This document shows, one piece after another, positions 23,221 to 34,234 of a stretch of 64,000 bases of DNA; the first letter of the stretch is position 1; each line of letters begins with the position of its first letter. The translations under genes and the position numbers were made by a program. Source of the stretch: Cryptomeria japonica (Eukaryota > Streptophyta > Pinopsida > Cupressales > Cupressaceae); contig NC_081410.1 in NCBI RefSeq assembly GCF_030272615.1, positions 122,326,640-122,390,639 of the forward strand. The letters are read 5' to 3'. Below the pieces are notes generated by a model. It saw nothing but the letters and a program-made list of their open reading frames with translations, was not told the DNA's origin and ran no database searches.

Positions 23221-23540
23221 GGGTGAAACCACAATAGTGGGTTACACTTTTTTGGACAAAGAAATTCCACTTTTTTTAATCCAAAACATAGTTTTTACCA
23301 CTTTTAATCGAATTCCATGTTCGATCAGACCAAAAAAATAGTTTGATTGAATGTATTATTTTAAATACGTTTGATCAAATATAAAATTATTAAAAAAAGG
23401 GGTTCAATCAAACCCAGGTTTGATCGAACCCCTTTTTTTAAAAGAACATGGTCATTAAAAAACTTTATGCTAGCCATGTTTGATAAAACATGGGTTCGAT
23501 CAAACCCCTTTCGATAGAACATATGTTCGAACCCCCTGAC
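23221..23540. repeat. Array of GTTCGATCAAAC palindromic words
   Basis: About ten variants of the near-palindrome GGTTCGATCAAACC, in both half-orientations, are spread over 23305-23535. Two adjacent copies form a hairpin at 23392-23439: a run of seven A, arm GGGGTTCAATCAAACC, two bases, arm GGTTTGATCGAACCCC, then a run of seven T, with one mismatch. No ORF spans the region. Confidence 0.85.
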
Positions 23541-24234
23541 TAGAGATGTCCCCCCCAAACTCTCCTAGTTTTTGGATATTTTTGGCCTTCGAGGCTCTAA
23601 TTGAGTGCTCAAATGGAACAATATTGACAAACCCAAATGCATGATAGTAGTACTTGAAGCAATATTTCCAATGATTATAAGTTTAATATAGATTGAGTTT
23701 ATTATGATTTTTTTTAGATTAAGTAAACATAGGTTTCTCACCAAACATCAACTGATTAGTTCAATGCTTATGGAAAAATAGTATTTAACTAGTGAAAAAA
23801 AATCTAAAAAAAATCTACATAATAGGTATTGAAGTCCTCTTTCCAACAACAACAAAAAAAAAGTTTCGATACATACACAACAAGTTACAAGCTACCTAAT
23901 GAACATATGTCAAAATTACAGTTAACTCAACTTCAAAATTTAATAAAATATGAAATACCGAAGATAATGTTATGAAACCAATTGCAAACATTAGATATTG
24001 ATGTTGCAAAACCAAATTCGAAAGAATCACATTCACATGTATTTTCGAAAAAAAATTATGCCTTACCAAATGAGTTTACTCTTTAAAAATGTTTTTTACT
24101 GTTAAAAACTAGTTTTCGAGGGAGATAGAAAAATGGATATAATTGTGGGTCCAGATATAATTGTATAAATTAAAAAAATTAGTAACTACTCTGTAAGAAA
24201 CAATGTGTATACTCTTGTTGGGGGTCAACAATTA
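23541..24234. other. AT-rich DNA, nothing recognised
   Basis: A/T-rich sequence with poly-A runs around 23800-23870 and 24040-24180. I see no ORF, element end or repeat here. Confidence 0.5.
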
Positions 24235-24960
24235 AGAATTTGAGGGACCATGGTGGCCATGGTATCAACCTTACCTCTCAATCTAGCAATTTTAGTTTCC
24301 TTCTCTGATATCTTCTCCTCAAATTTTTGTTGCAATTGTGTCTTTTCTTCCATTATCTTCTTTTCATGTAGTTGCATCTACTTGACTTGTTTCCATAACT
24401 TTAGTGCAACAGTGGGTCAAGATATTACGGAGTAGAAATGAGGAATTTTGATATCATTAGCAGTTTTTGTTACCTATTCAGTCTCCCTTATAGATTTTTT
24501 ATTCAAATTTTTTTGAGTATAATTTCTTATTCTTTTTGCAGCCATTTTTGTTAACTTATTCAAATTGGTGTCCTCTGCCATGGTAACTTCCTCTTCCTCA
24601 ACTTCCTATTCTTCTATAATATACATCTCAACTTCTTTTATGTCCTCTTCTTACTCTTCCACATTCTATTCTTCCATCTCTTCCATTCTCACCTCCTATT
24701 CCTCACCCACTAGTTGTGGCATTTCCACTAAAACCTCAACACCTTCTTCTGGCCAACCCTTAACAGGCTTGTCAAATGATTAAATATTGGTATTAGAATG
24801 TTATCCTTATTTTTCATTCCAAGAGAAAACAAGGCAACCCCCTACGAATTTTTGTTAAATTCATCCTCTTTTCTCCAAGTTATGGTTTTGGAGGCATTTT
24901 TCATCGCCTCATTCATCTTTGAATACTTAGTATTCAATCTTGAAGATATTACCTTATTAG
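24235..24960 (-). pseudogene. Degenerate acidic/coiled-coil ORF, probably retroelement-derived
   Basis: The minus strand reads as one mostly open frame with several TAG/TAA interruptions. It gives SFDKPVKGWPEEGVEVLVEM, a Glu-rich stretch with many EE pairs, MAEDTNLNKLTKMAAKRIRN, KLWKQVK and then a heptad-like end (EEKTQLQQKFEEKISEKETK, ARLRGKVDTMATMV). The amino-acid pattern is clearly coding-like, unlike the plus-strand Ser/Thr/Phe shadow. The family is not recognised. A long charged protein ending in a coiled coil resembles in style the ORF2 proteins of the pol-less Copia elements. It points away from the palindrome array that starts at 25006. Confidence 0.55.
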
Positions 24961-25005
24961 TTAAAATTTAAATTTTAACTTAAAGTGATGTTTTTCCTAT
25001 TTTGA

Positions 25006-26100
25006 GGCGAAATCGGATTCTAAGTATGACTTTACACCATTTTTAGTTCCAAGGTGCCAAATCAGATTTTAAACCTGACACTACACTTTGGTAGTATTTT
25101 TTTGGTGTCTTTCAAACTTATAAGTCCGATTTACACCTCCTTTGGCATTATGGTCTAAATTAGACTTATAAGTCCGGATGACACCATAATGAAGCACAAT
25201 TTTGCAATTAATGATTTTGAGAGTTTGTTTTCATTCGGGTTTCCTTCCTCTTTTATTTTTGATTTGAGACTTTCTTTCTTTTCATTGTTGCATGGAGTGA
25301 AATCACAAGGCATTGAAAGCCGGTCTTGCTCATGCCGAATTCATCCTTTCGTGGTAACCATTTTTCTTATCTTTCTCTTGTGATTCCCAATTTCTCATCT
25401 ATCTTTGGTTTATCACCGCCGGGCTTGAACATGAACTACACACATCGAAGTTTTTACTTCGATGTGTATTTTTAATGTTCAACCCGCATTATTTTTCCTT
25501 TTCATTGATTCACCTTTGAGTTTTATGTAACCTTAGCAATGATGTGGGTTGGGTTTTCACCCGACCCACATCATTAATGTTTGTGAAGTTTTCGATGCCC
25601 TTCTTGCGATGGATGGTGGGGTTGTAGTCCTGCCATACACCAGAGTATGATCTTTGTGGTGCATGGTGTGGCTACGACCCCATCATACACTTTTCCTCTA
25701 TGTTTGTGGTCTCATGGTGGAAGGTGGGATTATGACTTTGCCATGCACTAGAGCATTGCTCCATGGTCCATATTGGGGCCATCATCTTGACCCGCACCTT
25801 GCCTTTCCTCTATGTTTTTATTAAAGTGTTTCCCATAGGTGTTGGTTAGAGTTGTATCTTTGACTCACATTGTTTTAACCTTCAAAGTGCAAGTCGGGGA
25901 TATAACCTTGACTAACACCATTTTTTTCAATTTGTGCAGTATAGTAAGGATGCATATTGGGGATATAATATTGCTATGCACCTCCATTTGAATGTTTGTT
26001 TTTCTCTTAAGTTTTAATCAGACTTATAATTCTGATATGCACTTCTTGTTTTTTCTCACCATTTCTAGGTGCTAATCGGACTTATAAGTCTGATTTGCAC
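25006..26100. repeat. Array of 32-bp imperfect palindromes
   Basis: Fourteen units of constant length start at 25006, 25054, 25105, 25153, 25541, 25609, 25659, 25717, 25766, 25837, 25887, 25950, 26011 and 26069. All are 32 bp except the second (33). Thirteen of fourteen end in CAC. The arm consensus is GTGCAAATCGGACTTA followed directly by its complement. Units 25609-25950 share a variant with a GGTGGGG or TTGGGG core. Spacers are unrelated, T-rich and mostly 16-18 or 26-39 bp. Between the fourth and fifth units lies a longer hairpin with perfect 12-bp arms at 25440-25467. No protein is encoded. Function unknown. Confidence 0.8.
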
Positions 26101-26214
26101 TGATTGCACACACTTACGAATTGGAAATATTAGACCAATTTGAGCTCAATCAAAGGTTTTTTTTCTACCAAAGGGGATTCTTAAATACTTGTAAGGAGGC
26201 TAATTGGCTCAAAT

Positions 26215-29200
26215 ATGGTGATGATATTTTCAATGTTGCAAAGCAATTATTTTCAAATGATGGAGCCATCACCAAGCAAAAGAATAATGAAGTTAAAAAA
26301 GAAAGAGCTTCATCCACTTTTTCCTCTTTATTCTGTATCATCCAATATTGACAATATCAGAGATACAAAAATAAGGCATGTAGATCTTGATAAATTTATG
26401 AAAAGAGTTAGAGAGCCACTAGTGTCCTACAAGATGAAGCCCACTATTAACAATGAAATTCATTTGGTCATGACATTCCCTATATCGGCACAAAACCCTA
26501 AATTTGTGTTGGCCTTGGATAACAAATATGATCCTGCAACTAGATCAGTGAAGGATAAATAGGGGAAAAAGACTCTTATCAAGCTTGATGATGATTTATT
26601 TGATACCATTTTCAAGTGCCCACACATTGATCAATATGCCGACATTGATATGCAATCAAAATTGACCTACTATGATAATAATAACACACTAAGTGCATGA
26701 GAAACATCAATGCAAATTGGTTGAAGACTCCCAGGCCAACAATTGCAAGGTGGCTCGAGACTCTTCCTCAAAGTGATTCCATTGAAGAGGTCAATGATTT
26801 GATTACTCTTCTTACAACTTCTAACACATATTACAAGTGGATGTACCAATACATTCACATTATTAGGCAGAATAAGAAGTAAATATATTGGGGCAAGCAG
26901 ATTGCAGATGCATTGTGCAATTAGTTGACCAAAGTGCCTACCACCTTGAAGTTCTACATGACTTCATATCTTGTCTATGCAGCCGCCTCAATGAGGCATT
27001 TTTCGGGTTTATCTACCATAGGTGATAGGAATTATATTCCTATTTACCAATACTTTACTCATCTAACTCTCAAAGAGAGATTGCATTATTTTAGGAGAGT
27101 CAACAATGCTTTCTTTGCTCACTATATGTGTATGTTTGATAAAGATCTTAAGAAGAAGAGAGTGTCAGATGAGGCTTGGAATGTACTAAAACAATATGGT
27201 TGTATCTTTTTGTAGTTCCCTACATTCACATATCTCCAGATTGGATGTTTTGATGATGAACCTTTCATGTTTCCAAGGTATCCATTGGACAAAATCATTG
27301 TTATGGAAAAGGATCCTCTGATGATATCAATACATGAGTGTCAGTCTAGTGCTCATAAGAATGGTCTCAAGTTCTCCATCAACATTGGGATATATTCTAT
27401 TAATTCTATCTACAAGGCCCAATCCATGGAGGATGAAATGAGGAGAGTGACTATGAAATTCTTCAAGGTCAGATAACATTTTGACTACAAAGGTTTCAAA
27501 AATAAAATCAAGAAAAGTTACACTCATATTTACCAGATTGAAAATGTGTGGATTGAATGCAGAACTGAAGAGGATATCAAGAGGCTCGACTATTATCGTT
27601 TGATGGTAGAACAAATTGAAAATTTGGATCTTGCTGATATTCCTAAAGATCTTGAGCATGATGGAGACATCTTGGATCCTATGTATGAAAAGAACAAAGT
27701 TGTTGGTTCTCCTTTACCTTTGATCCAATGGTCTCAAAAGGAGAATACTTCGATAGGGACAAGTTCCAAAACATCCTTGCAAATACCAATGTTTGGTTAA
27801 CTTAGCGAGGTATTCAATTGAAGCCTTTCCAGATTGGATTTGGGGATGATAGTGTCGGTCCTATGGGTAAGACTTTAGAGTTGAGAACAAAAAATAGATA
27901 GGTTACAACATACCCAAAGGATCCTAATTCAAATTCACAGTGGGGAAAGGTAAGAGTCAAGGGGAATCATCAACACAAGAGACTCAATTTGATGACGTAG
28001 CTGATGAAGAAAGTGAGCAAGTAGAAGACGAAGAGCATGGAATGAAGCATAAAGAAGAAGAAGAATTTTACGAGGAGGTATTACTTGAAATCCCAAGTAC
28101 TTCCTAGTCTCAAGAGACACAAGAAGGTGTTCCTCCTATGTCATAGAATGCCACAGGTACAACTTCAGTTTAAATTTCTGACACTATTCCTTTTGGTTCC
28201 ACTATCTCATTTTAATCTCAAGCTCCTGAGGTCCATGTCATTCCTTCTACAACTACTAGTGAGTCTTCCCTTGACACTCCTCACAACAACCTTGATATTG
28301 TTTTCCTTCCTAACATCTCTGAGGTTACTTCTTCTATGTTGGAATATTTTGATAAGTTTATTTCAGAAGCTCAAGATCCTCGTAGGGTTTCTATTGCCCA
28401 AAATCCACCTAGTATTGTTACCTCCCACTTCACCCATTGTTACTACAAGTATTCAACCTCAAGAATTGGCATCACAAGTATTGAATGTTGGAGTGGATGA
28501 TGATACACGTTTGCCACCTTGACTAGTATCTAACACTCCTAAGAGAAATAAGCAAGCCATCTCTCCAAATGTCTTGAATTCCAGTTAGTTGATTCCTACT
28601 AAAATCAAAGGTACAAAGAAGGCCAAAAATTTATCTAGAGTGAAGGTGGATAAATCAAAGAATAAATATGTGGAAATGACAATTCCTCATCTAGACATGG
28701 ATTTGGATAAAGTGTAGCCTAAAAATTATGTCATCAATAGAATTAACTTGGGAAAACAAACACATGAAGGAGTAGTGGAAGATGCTCAAACATCTTTTGC
28801 ATACCTTGTGGCAATGTTCAATGAAAAAAAGGTCAAGAAAGAAATTAAAGAAACAGGTAGATCAAGTCACAAATGTTTTGATCAAGATAACCAAATCATA
28901 AGAGATAATTGAGCCTGCCACTTCTTCAGTGGACGAGAAAATCATTAAACAAGATGAACAGGTTAATTCTCATGGGAGAATAGTTGGTGAATGGATGGAT
29001 ATGTCGTTGAGCCAAGGATCTCATCTCTTACATTCAATGGTCACTCTAATGAATAATCTAGAGGAGATAGAGACTTAGATTGATAAAACTTTGAATTTAT
29101 TTTCAAATGAATTAGAGACATATGAGAAGGAATTTGACTCTTGGTCAAAGTTAGAAGATTTCCAATTGGATGTTCTAGTTGACAATGGATTAATTCTTTC

Positions 29201-29672
29201 AAGAAATATGTATATTGAACAAAAGGAGGTACTAGAACATCAAATGAATGTTCTAGAGGCATTTATCAAAGACATGAGAAAAGCTCAGAAGGAGTGCAAT
29301 GACAAAGGAAAATACATCATTGAGAAGATATCGACACTTCCTTGCACCTTCCTCAATGAGAATCAAAAACCTCTTCATGAAGAAGTCATCGTCAAAGAAT
29401 TCAGTCTACTTGTTGGTGAATAAGTTGATAAACATGAGTTCTCATTATCTTCAATTAATAAGTTCATAGATATCCAAGTTAATCTGGATGATCTAGCCTC
29501 TCTTTTGAAAAAACACATTAAATGTTTCACACGCCTTAGAAACTCTATTACCCAGGTCAAGGTTATCACAAGTCACACCAAAGGACCTGATAAAGAACAT
29601 ATTAAAGCAGTTCTGCAGAAGCTCTAGGAGTTTATGAAACAAGATCAAAATGGAGTGTCTGGTGACACTTAG
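26215..29672 (+). pseudogene. Long degenerate ORF of unknown family, retroelement-associated
   Basis: Roughly 1100 codons can be followed on the plus strand by switching frames at several points. The N-terminal part includes MEPSPSKRIMK, KPTINNEIHLVMTFPIS, LIKLDDDLFDTIFKCPHIDQ and NANWLKTPRPTIARWLE. The middle includes KFYMTSYLVYAAASMRHFSG and EDIKRLDYYRLMVEQIENL. A Ser/Thr/Pro-rich linker follows near 28100-28500. The C-terminal part is a charged coiled coil (SNELETYEKEFDSWSKLEDF, HQMNVLEAFIKDMRKAQKEC). The layout (globular part, low-complexity linker, coiled-coil end) parallels ORF2 at 41204-44327. No catalytic motif is seen. At least eight stops or frameshifts make it a pseudogene. Confidence 0.55.
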
Positions 29673-29831
29673 TATTTTATATAGTTTGGATACATTTTGC
29701 AATAAGATTCTGACACCTCAAGTGTCATTTTGTATTTAAGTTTTTGCACCTAGGCAATGCATGAGTTGTAAGTCAAATAGGACTCTTCTTTGATTTAGTC
29801 ATAGTTTTTCCTAGATTTTCTCAATGCGCCT

Positions 29832-29878
<47 letters not shown>
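29832..29878. repeat. (CA)n(TA)n compound microsatellite
   Basis: About a dozen CA units pass directly into about eleven TA units. A TIR-bounded element starts 13 bp downstream. Confidence 0.98.
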
Positions 29879-29891
29879 GATGTTGCTCATT

Positions 29892-31103
29892 GGGTGGGTG
29901 CAAGAAGTTGGGTCCCAATTCCACGGAAGTCTGTGAGCAAAAAATTTTGCCGCTAGAAACGAGTGCCCATTTTTAAAGAAATGGACACCCATTTAGCTTT
30001 GGGGCCCCAACCCATAAAAATAAAACGGGTGCACGTTTTGAAAAACGGGTGCCCATTTAGGATCAAACCACCGTAGAGAAATGGGTGCACAATTTTTAGA
30101 AACGGGTACCTGTTTCTTCTAAAAACGGGTACACGTTTCTAAAAATAGGCACACGTTTCTTAAAATGCTATAAATTTCAAAACGGGTGCCCATTTTTTGA
30201 ATTTTAAATAATAGGTGCCCGTTTCATAAAACATGGAGCAGGAAAAACACTCATGCCTCGGTTTTGGTTTTGGGTTAGGCTTGGTGGAACCAAGCCTATG
30301 CTTGGACCTCCAAAAAATGGCTAAGGCATTGGAATACTAGATTTATGCCTTGCCGTAATTTTTTGAAGGTCTTCCTGATCGTATTTTTTGATGAAACAAA
30401 AACCCATTAGAGTTCTCACTATCCTGAATTAAAAAATCTAAATTTCATAGTGATATGATTATTTTTACTATTTTATTATTATTTATTAATCAAAAGTGGT
30501 ACCTAAATGTAAAATAGCGAGGTTCAGTAAAACTTAAATAACTTTTTATTTTTAGGTTTTTTGGAAAATAAATTATTTGACATCAATCCACATACAATTA
30601 CTTTGAAGATTAAAAAAAATAAAATTAAAAAATATGAAATTTTCATCAAATTATGGTCGTCATACACCAGATGTTTTGAAAATGTATTTTATAGTCAATT
30701 AAAAATTAACAAAAAAAATATATTCAATAAAAAAATAAGAAAAAAAATTCTCATCAATATTTGGTGTCTTAGGTATATTTTCCTAGAAGGATTTGCAAAA
30801 TTTCATTTATCTACGTCAAAATATGGTGGTCGTACACATGTGTGGGATGGTCCCGAAACAAGCATTTTGAAAAAGTGGTTTTAAACATGGCTACTAAAAC
30901 GAAATGTCTACCATGTGGGTATAGAAATAAATTACATATTTGAAAAATAGACTCCGAGCACTACATTTTCTATTACTGAAGTTTTTTCAGATTCAATTTA
31001 AAAGTGCCTCAAATTTTGACATCAATCGACAAAAAAATTGAAAAATAGGGAAAACACTTCCACTTTTTGCCCAAAAGCGGGACTCGACTTCTTGCAGCCA
31101 CCC
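29892..31103. mobile_element. TIR-bounded non-autonomous DNA element, 1.2 kb
   Basis: The left end GGGTGGGTGCAAGAAGTTGG is mirrored at the right end. The complement of 31079-31103 reads GGGTGGCTGCAAGAAGTCGA, giving about 25-bp inverted repeats with three mismatches. The immediate flanks are ATT on the left and TATT on the right, so a 2-3 bp target duplication is possible but not certain. The inside is AT-rich with no transposase. Its left third carries an array of AAACGGGTGCCCGTTT-like words. I cannot assign the superfamily. Confidence 0.6.
29955..30230. repeat. Array of AAACGGGTGCCCGTTT-like words
   Basis: About ten copies of a 16-bp near-palindrome occur within 280 bp near the left end of the TIR element, at roughly 29955, 29978, 30018, 30040, 30076, 30100, 30122, 30142, 30179 and 30208. 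Variants differ by transitions (GGGTGC, GGGTAC, GGCAC). Subterminal repeat arrays are known in several DNA transposon superfamilies as transposase binding sites; that role here is inference. Confidence 0.8.
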
Positions 31104-32040
31104 TATTGTAATTTTTATCTTTTATCTATATGCAAAAAAACTCTACCTAAGTGAAGAGCAAAAGTGAAACTTTGTGTTCCTATTGTTATTTTGCAAGCTT
31201 ATAAGAATATACCTTTGGCAATCAAACTTTGTGTTGGCTTCATTGTGTTCTTGGTAAGAGTATTCTTATCGAATCTTATTTTGCATGAGTAAAGGCTTTG
31301 TGGAAAAATATTGTTAAAGAGTAGAATAAGTGTTGTCTTGTGAACTTTGTGTCATATTTCAACTCTTTTTATTAGAATTAAGAATAGGTGAAAGTGTTAT
31401 CATTTCGAAGACTTTGAGATTCATATTGGTACTTTCAAGAATAAAATTAGCTGAAATATAGTAAGATAACACTTTAAGGACTTTGTGCTTTATTTTTTCA
31501 TCTTGAAAAAGGAAATCGTAATTTGAAGAGTTTGTGTTTCATGTTATCGTTTTAAAGAACTATTATCAAAAGTTGTAACAAGATAATCAAAATAAAGACT
31601 TTGAGCTTTACTTTGATTATCTTAATTTAATATTGTGGTTTACAAAGAAACTATTTGAAAAAGTGTTGATAGGAAAATATTTATTTTTAAGACTTTGAGC
31701 TTAAGCACTCTTTCTCATCCTGGAGAAGCAACGGGGACTTTGGGCCTTTATAGAAACTTTAGTTCTTCATCTATTTTTAGTTTGTTCATTCAGACATTTT
31801 GAGTTAATTTGTAACATTGAAATTGTAAGAATTATTGTTGCTCTATATTGTAAATTCTTTCCTAAAGAAAGAGGAGAGAGTAACATCTATTCTGAAAAAG
31901 AGGATAGGATGATGTACCGTCCAAGCTTAATTAAATACCAGAAGTTGTTTTTTTATTCTAGATAGATGGAGTAATAAGTTAAAGGGGGAGCCTTCCCTTA
32001 GAAACTGGGAGAGATTCAATCTCACACACTGTGGCTGAAA
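31104..32040 (+). repeat. LTR-like segment with a degenerate ~60-bp repeat
   Basis: From about 31160 to 31760 the word GACTTTGWGCTT or AACTTTGTG recurs about ten times at 40-80 bp intervals, followed by T-rich sequence. A G-rich stretch (AAGGGGGAGCC at 31980) and TTCAATCTCACACACTGTGG follow. This looks like part of an LTR, perhaps of the element carrying the ORF at 26215-29672, but no TG...CA ends or matching copy were found. Confidence 0.4.
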
Positions 32041-34234
32041 CCGCAATTTTTTAAACTTCTCTAGTTTGCAAAATTTTCAACTAACACAGAAGAAACTTAT
32101 TCCCTACCCATATAAGTGACCTTATTTTGAACAAGTATTCTCTCTCATTGATGGTTTCAGAGGTAATGTAGAGAATTGTATTAGTCTTATCCGTACTCTT
32201 CTTAGCACCTTCTTTGTCTTTGAGCCTGTGAGATTTCCCAAGTGTCTTAAAAAAAAGGTGGATTTTTTCTTTTTAATTTTTCTTCTCTACCACCATGGAA
32301 ACAAACAGTTCTTGCTTAGTGAATCTAAAAGCAATAGGTGGTGGCTTCTCTAAAACAAAAGGAGTGGTGGTAGCTTTTTATTTTTATAATGATGGTTATG
32401 TTAGAATTATGTCATTGATATCATTGATATTTTGGTGATCCGACATCATGGGTTCGACATACTTTGGCACAGTTTCTATGAGCTCCGGTACTTTTGTTTG
32501 GTTTGGCCTATTCTGGTGTTTGTTTTTGAATCTACATCAAATGTTTTTGCAAGGCTTCAGGATCATGTTGTATTCTAATGTCTACATTGGATATTTCTAA
32601 TAGTAAAGTGTTTGACGCAACACTACTATGGGTTTGGTAATAAAGTACCCCGTCTTTTGGATTTGTTCAACATCAACTTTTTTTTGGTTCGGTCTCATCT
32701 GGAATCATCGACAAGATATTAGTTCTAGTTAATCATGCTTATTTCTATATCTTTGCTAAAATTATTTTTGTGTTTTGGCCGACATCCACGATATGTTAAA
32801 GCCCAGTTCTTGCAGTAGCATGTAAAGGATCTCTTTGGGCTAACCTTTACTCTAGCTAAGCCGACCTTCATGAAAACCTACTCAGTATATATTTAGTTGC
32901 CTAGTGATGAGTAATGTATGGTCTTTTTAATCATTAATTTGTATATACAACAAATGAAAAAGAGTCTATGTTATGTATAGTGAATATAAAAAAGTGCTTA
33001 TGAACAGTGAATTTAAAAGTGTTTATGCACCTCAACGTAATTGTATCTCATACATATGACTAATGCAATTATAACAGTTCAATTTTTTAATATTGGCTTC
33101 AAGCCACCGTCTGATAGTGAGTTGTTATACTTTGGACATGAGTCCATCTCACAATGAGCCACCCCTTTTTGTACTCTATAACGGATTATATAATATTGAG
33201 AGCTAATCCTCTCCAATTTTTTTCCATCTTGGGTTTTCCACATATAAAATATTGATGTCATGTGGTGTACTCTATTTTGCTTACTGTTCCTTTTATTTTT
33301 GCAATTTAGTTATGTTATGTGGATGGTTGCTTGAAATTTTTAATAAATTCAAAGGAATACTGATTCACCCCCCCTCTCAGTATTCTGGATGTTCAACATG
33401 TTATTATTTTTTAGCAAGAAAATGGGGTTTCTTTTTCAATTCCACAGATGGAGGATGAGACTCTAGTCTTTTCTTCTTCTTAGTAGAAATAGGCAATTAC
33501 TCCTAAACCTTCTATTTGGTTGTAGAACTCTCATCTATTTTAACCTTTTTTCTCCCTGAGGGTTTTGTTCTTGCCACTCAAGGAACAAATTTCTCCCCAT
33601 GTTCTTTCCTCTTCATAAAGGAATCTTTTTATTTCCCCTTGCTTGGTATAGCAACAAGAATTTTATCATTAGGTTTTTGTTGGAGTCTTTCCTTTATCTA
33701 TACTCAGTTTCCCCTTAGATTGTTTCTCAGTCTCCTTGGTTTTAGTTATAGATGTGGCTTTTTGAGCCAACTTATGGCCTCTAGTTTTGACTATAGGAGG
33801 AATTGTTTGAGGTTCCTCTATTTCACTTCTAGATGGTTCAAATTCAGGGGTTTCAGACTAGTCAAAAGTATCTTCTCCCTTAGGGGTTCAAATTCAGGGG
33901 TTTCAGACTAGTCAAAAGTATCTTCTTCCTTAGGGGAGATAGATTTTCCTTGCTCTATATCACACAGTTGTTTGCTACTCTCCCCACTTTCTATTCCACT
34001 AAACCTTAATATTCTAACCTCAGGGCCTAAATTTAAATGCCTAAGTTTATTTAATTTCAATAATTCCAATAAAATCATGTCTGAAAAATAAATATTAAAA
34101 CTAATAAACAATTCACATGTTATCACACATCCTCCGAGGTCAGCAATAAGGCAATTTATAGATACACTAAAGCACATCACTAGTTGGCCCAAAAACATAA
34201 CTTCCAAATGAATAGACCCAATGTAGATTCCCAC
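32041..34234 (-). pseudogene. Degenerate ORF2-like coding region, split by a solo LTR
   Basis: The minus strand has coding-like segments on both sides of the solo LTR at 32399-33398. To the right are SGIESGESSKQLCDIEQGKS, then EPSRSEIEEPQTIPPIVKTR and LAQKATSITKTKETEKQSKG. To the left is PPPIAFRFTKQELF. Removing the LTR brings Lys/Pro-rich sequence into continuity. The charged linker style is like the middle of ORF2 at 42560-42760. A 50-bp tandem duplication at 33835-33934 breaks it further. Family assignment is tentative. Confidence 0.45.
32399..33398 (+). mobile_element. Solo LTR, Copia type, 1.0 kb
   Basis: It begins TGTTAGAATTATGTCATTG and ends GATGTTCAACA. Just inside its 3' end it has the signature TGATTCACCCCCCCTCTCAG, and at 33205-33250 the shared box CATCTTGGGTTTTCCACAT. 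No PBS or internal sequence follows. Flanks are GGTTA on the left and TGTTA on the right, an imperfect 5-bp target duplication. A minus-strand coding remnant continues on both sides, consistent with insertion then LTR-LTR recombination. Confidence 0.75.

Noticed and set aside
25006-26100. CRISPR-like reading of the palindrome array
   Set aside because: Regular repeat and spacer lengths are reminiscent, but repeats are diverged, the setting is a plant genome full of retroelements, and there are no cas genes.
30561-30884. 107-codon Lys/Ile/Asn-rich frame inside the TIR element
   Set aside because: Composition is that of AT-rich non-coding DNA; no transposase or other motif.
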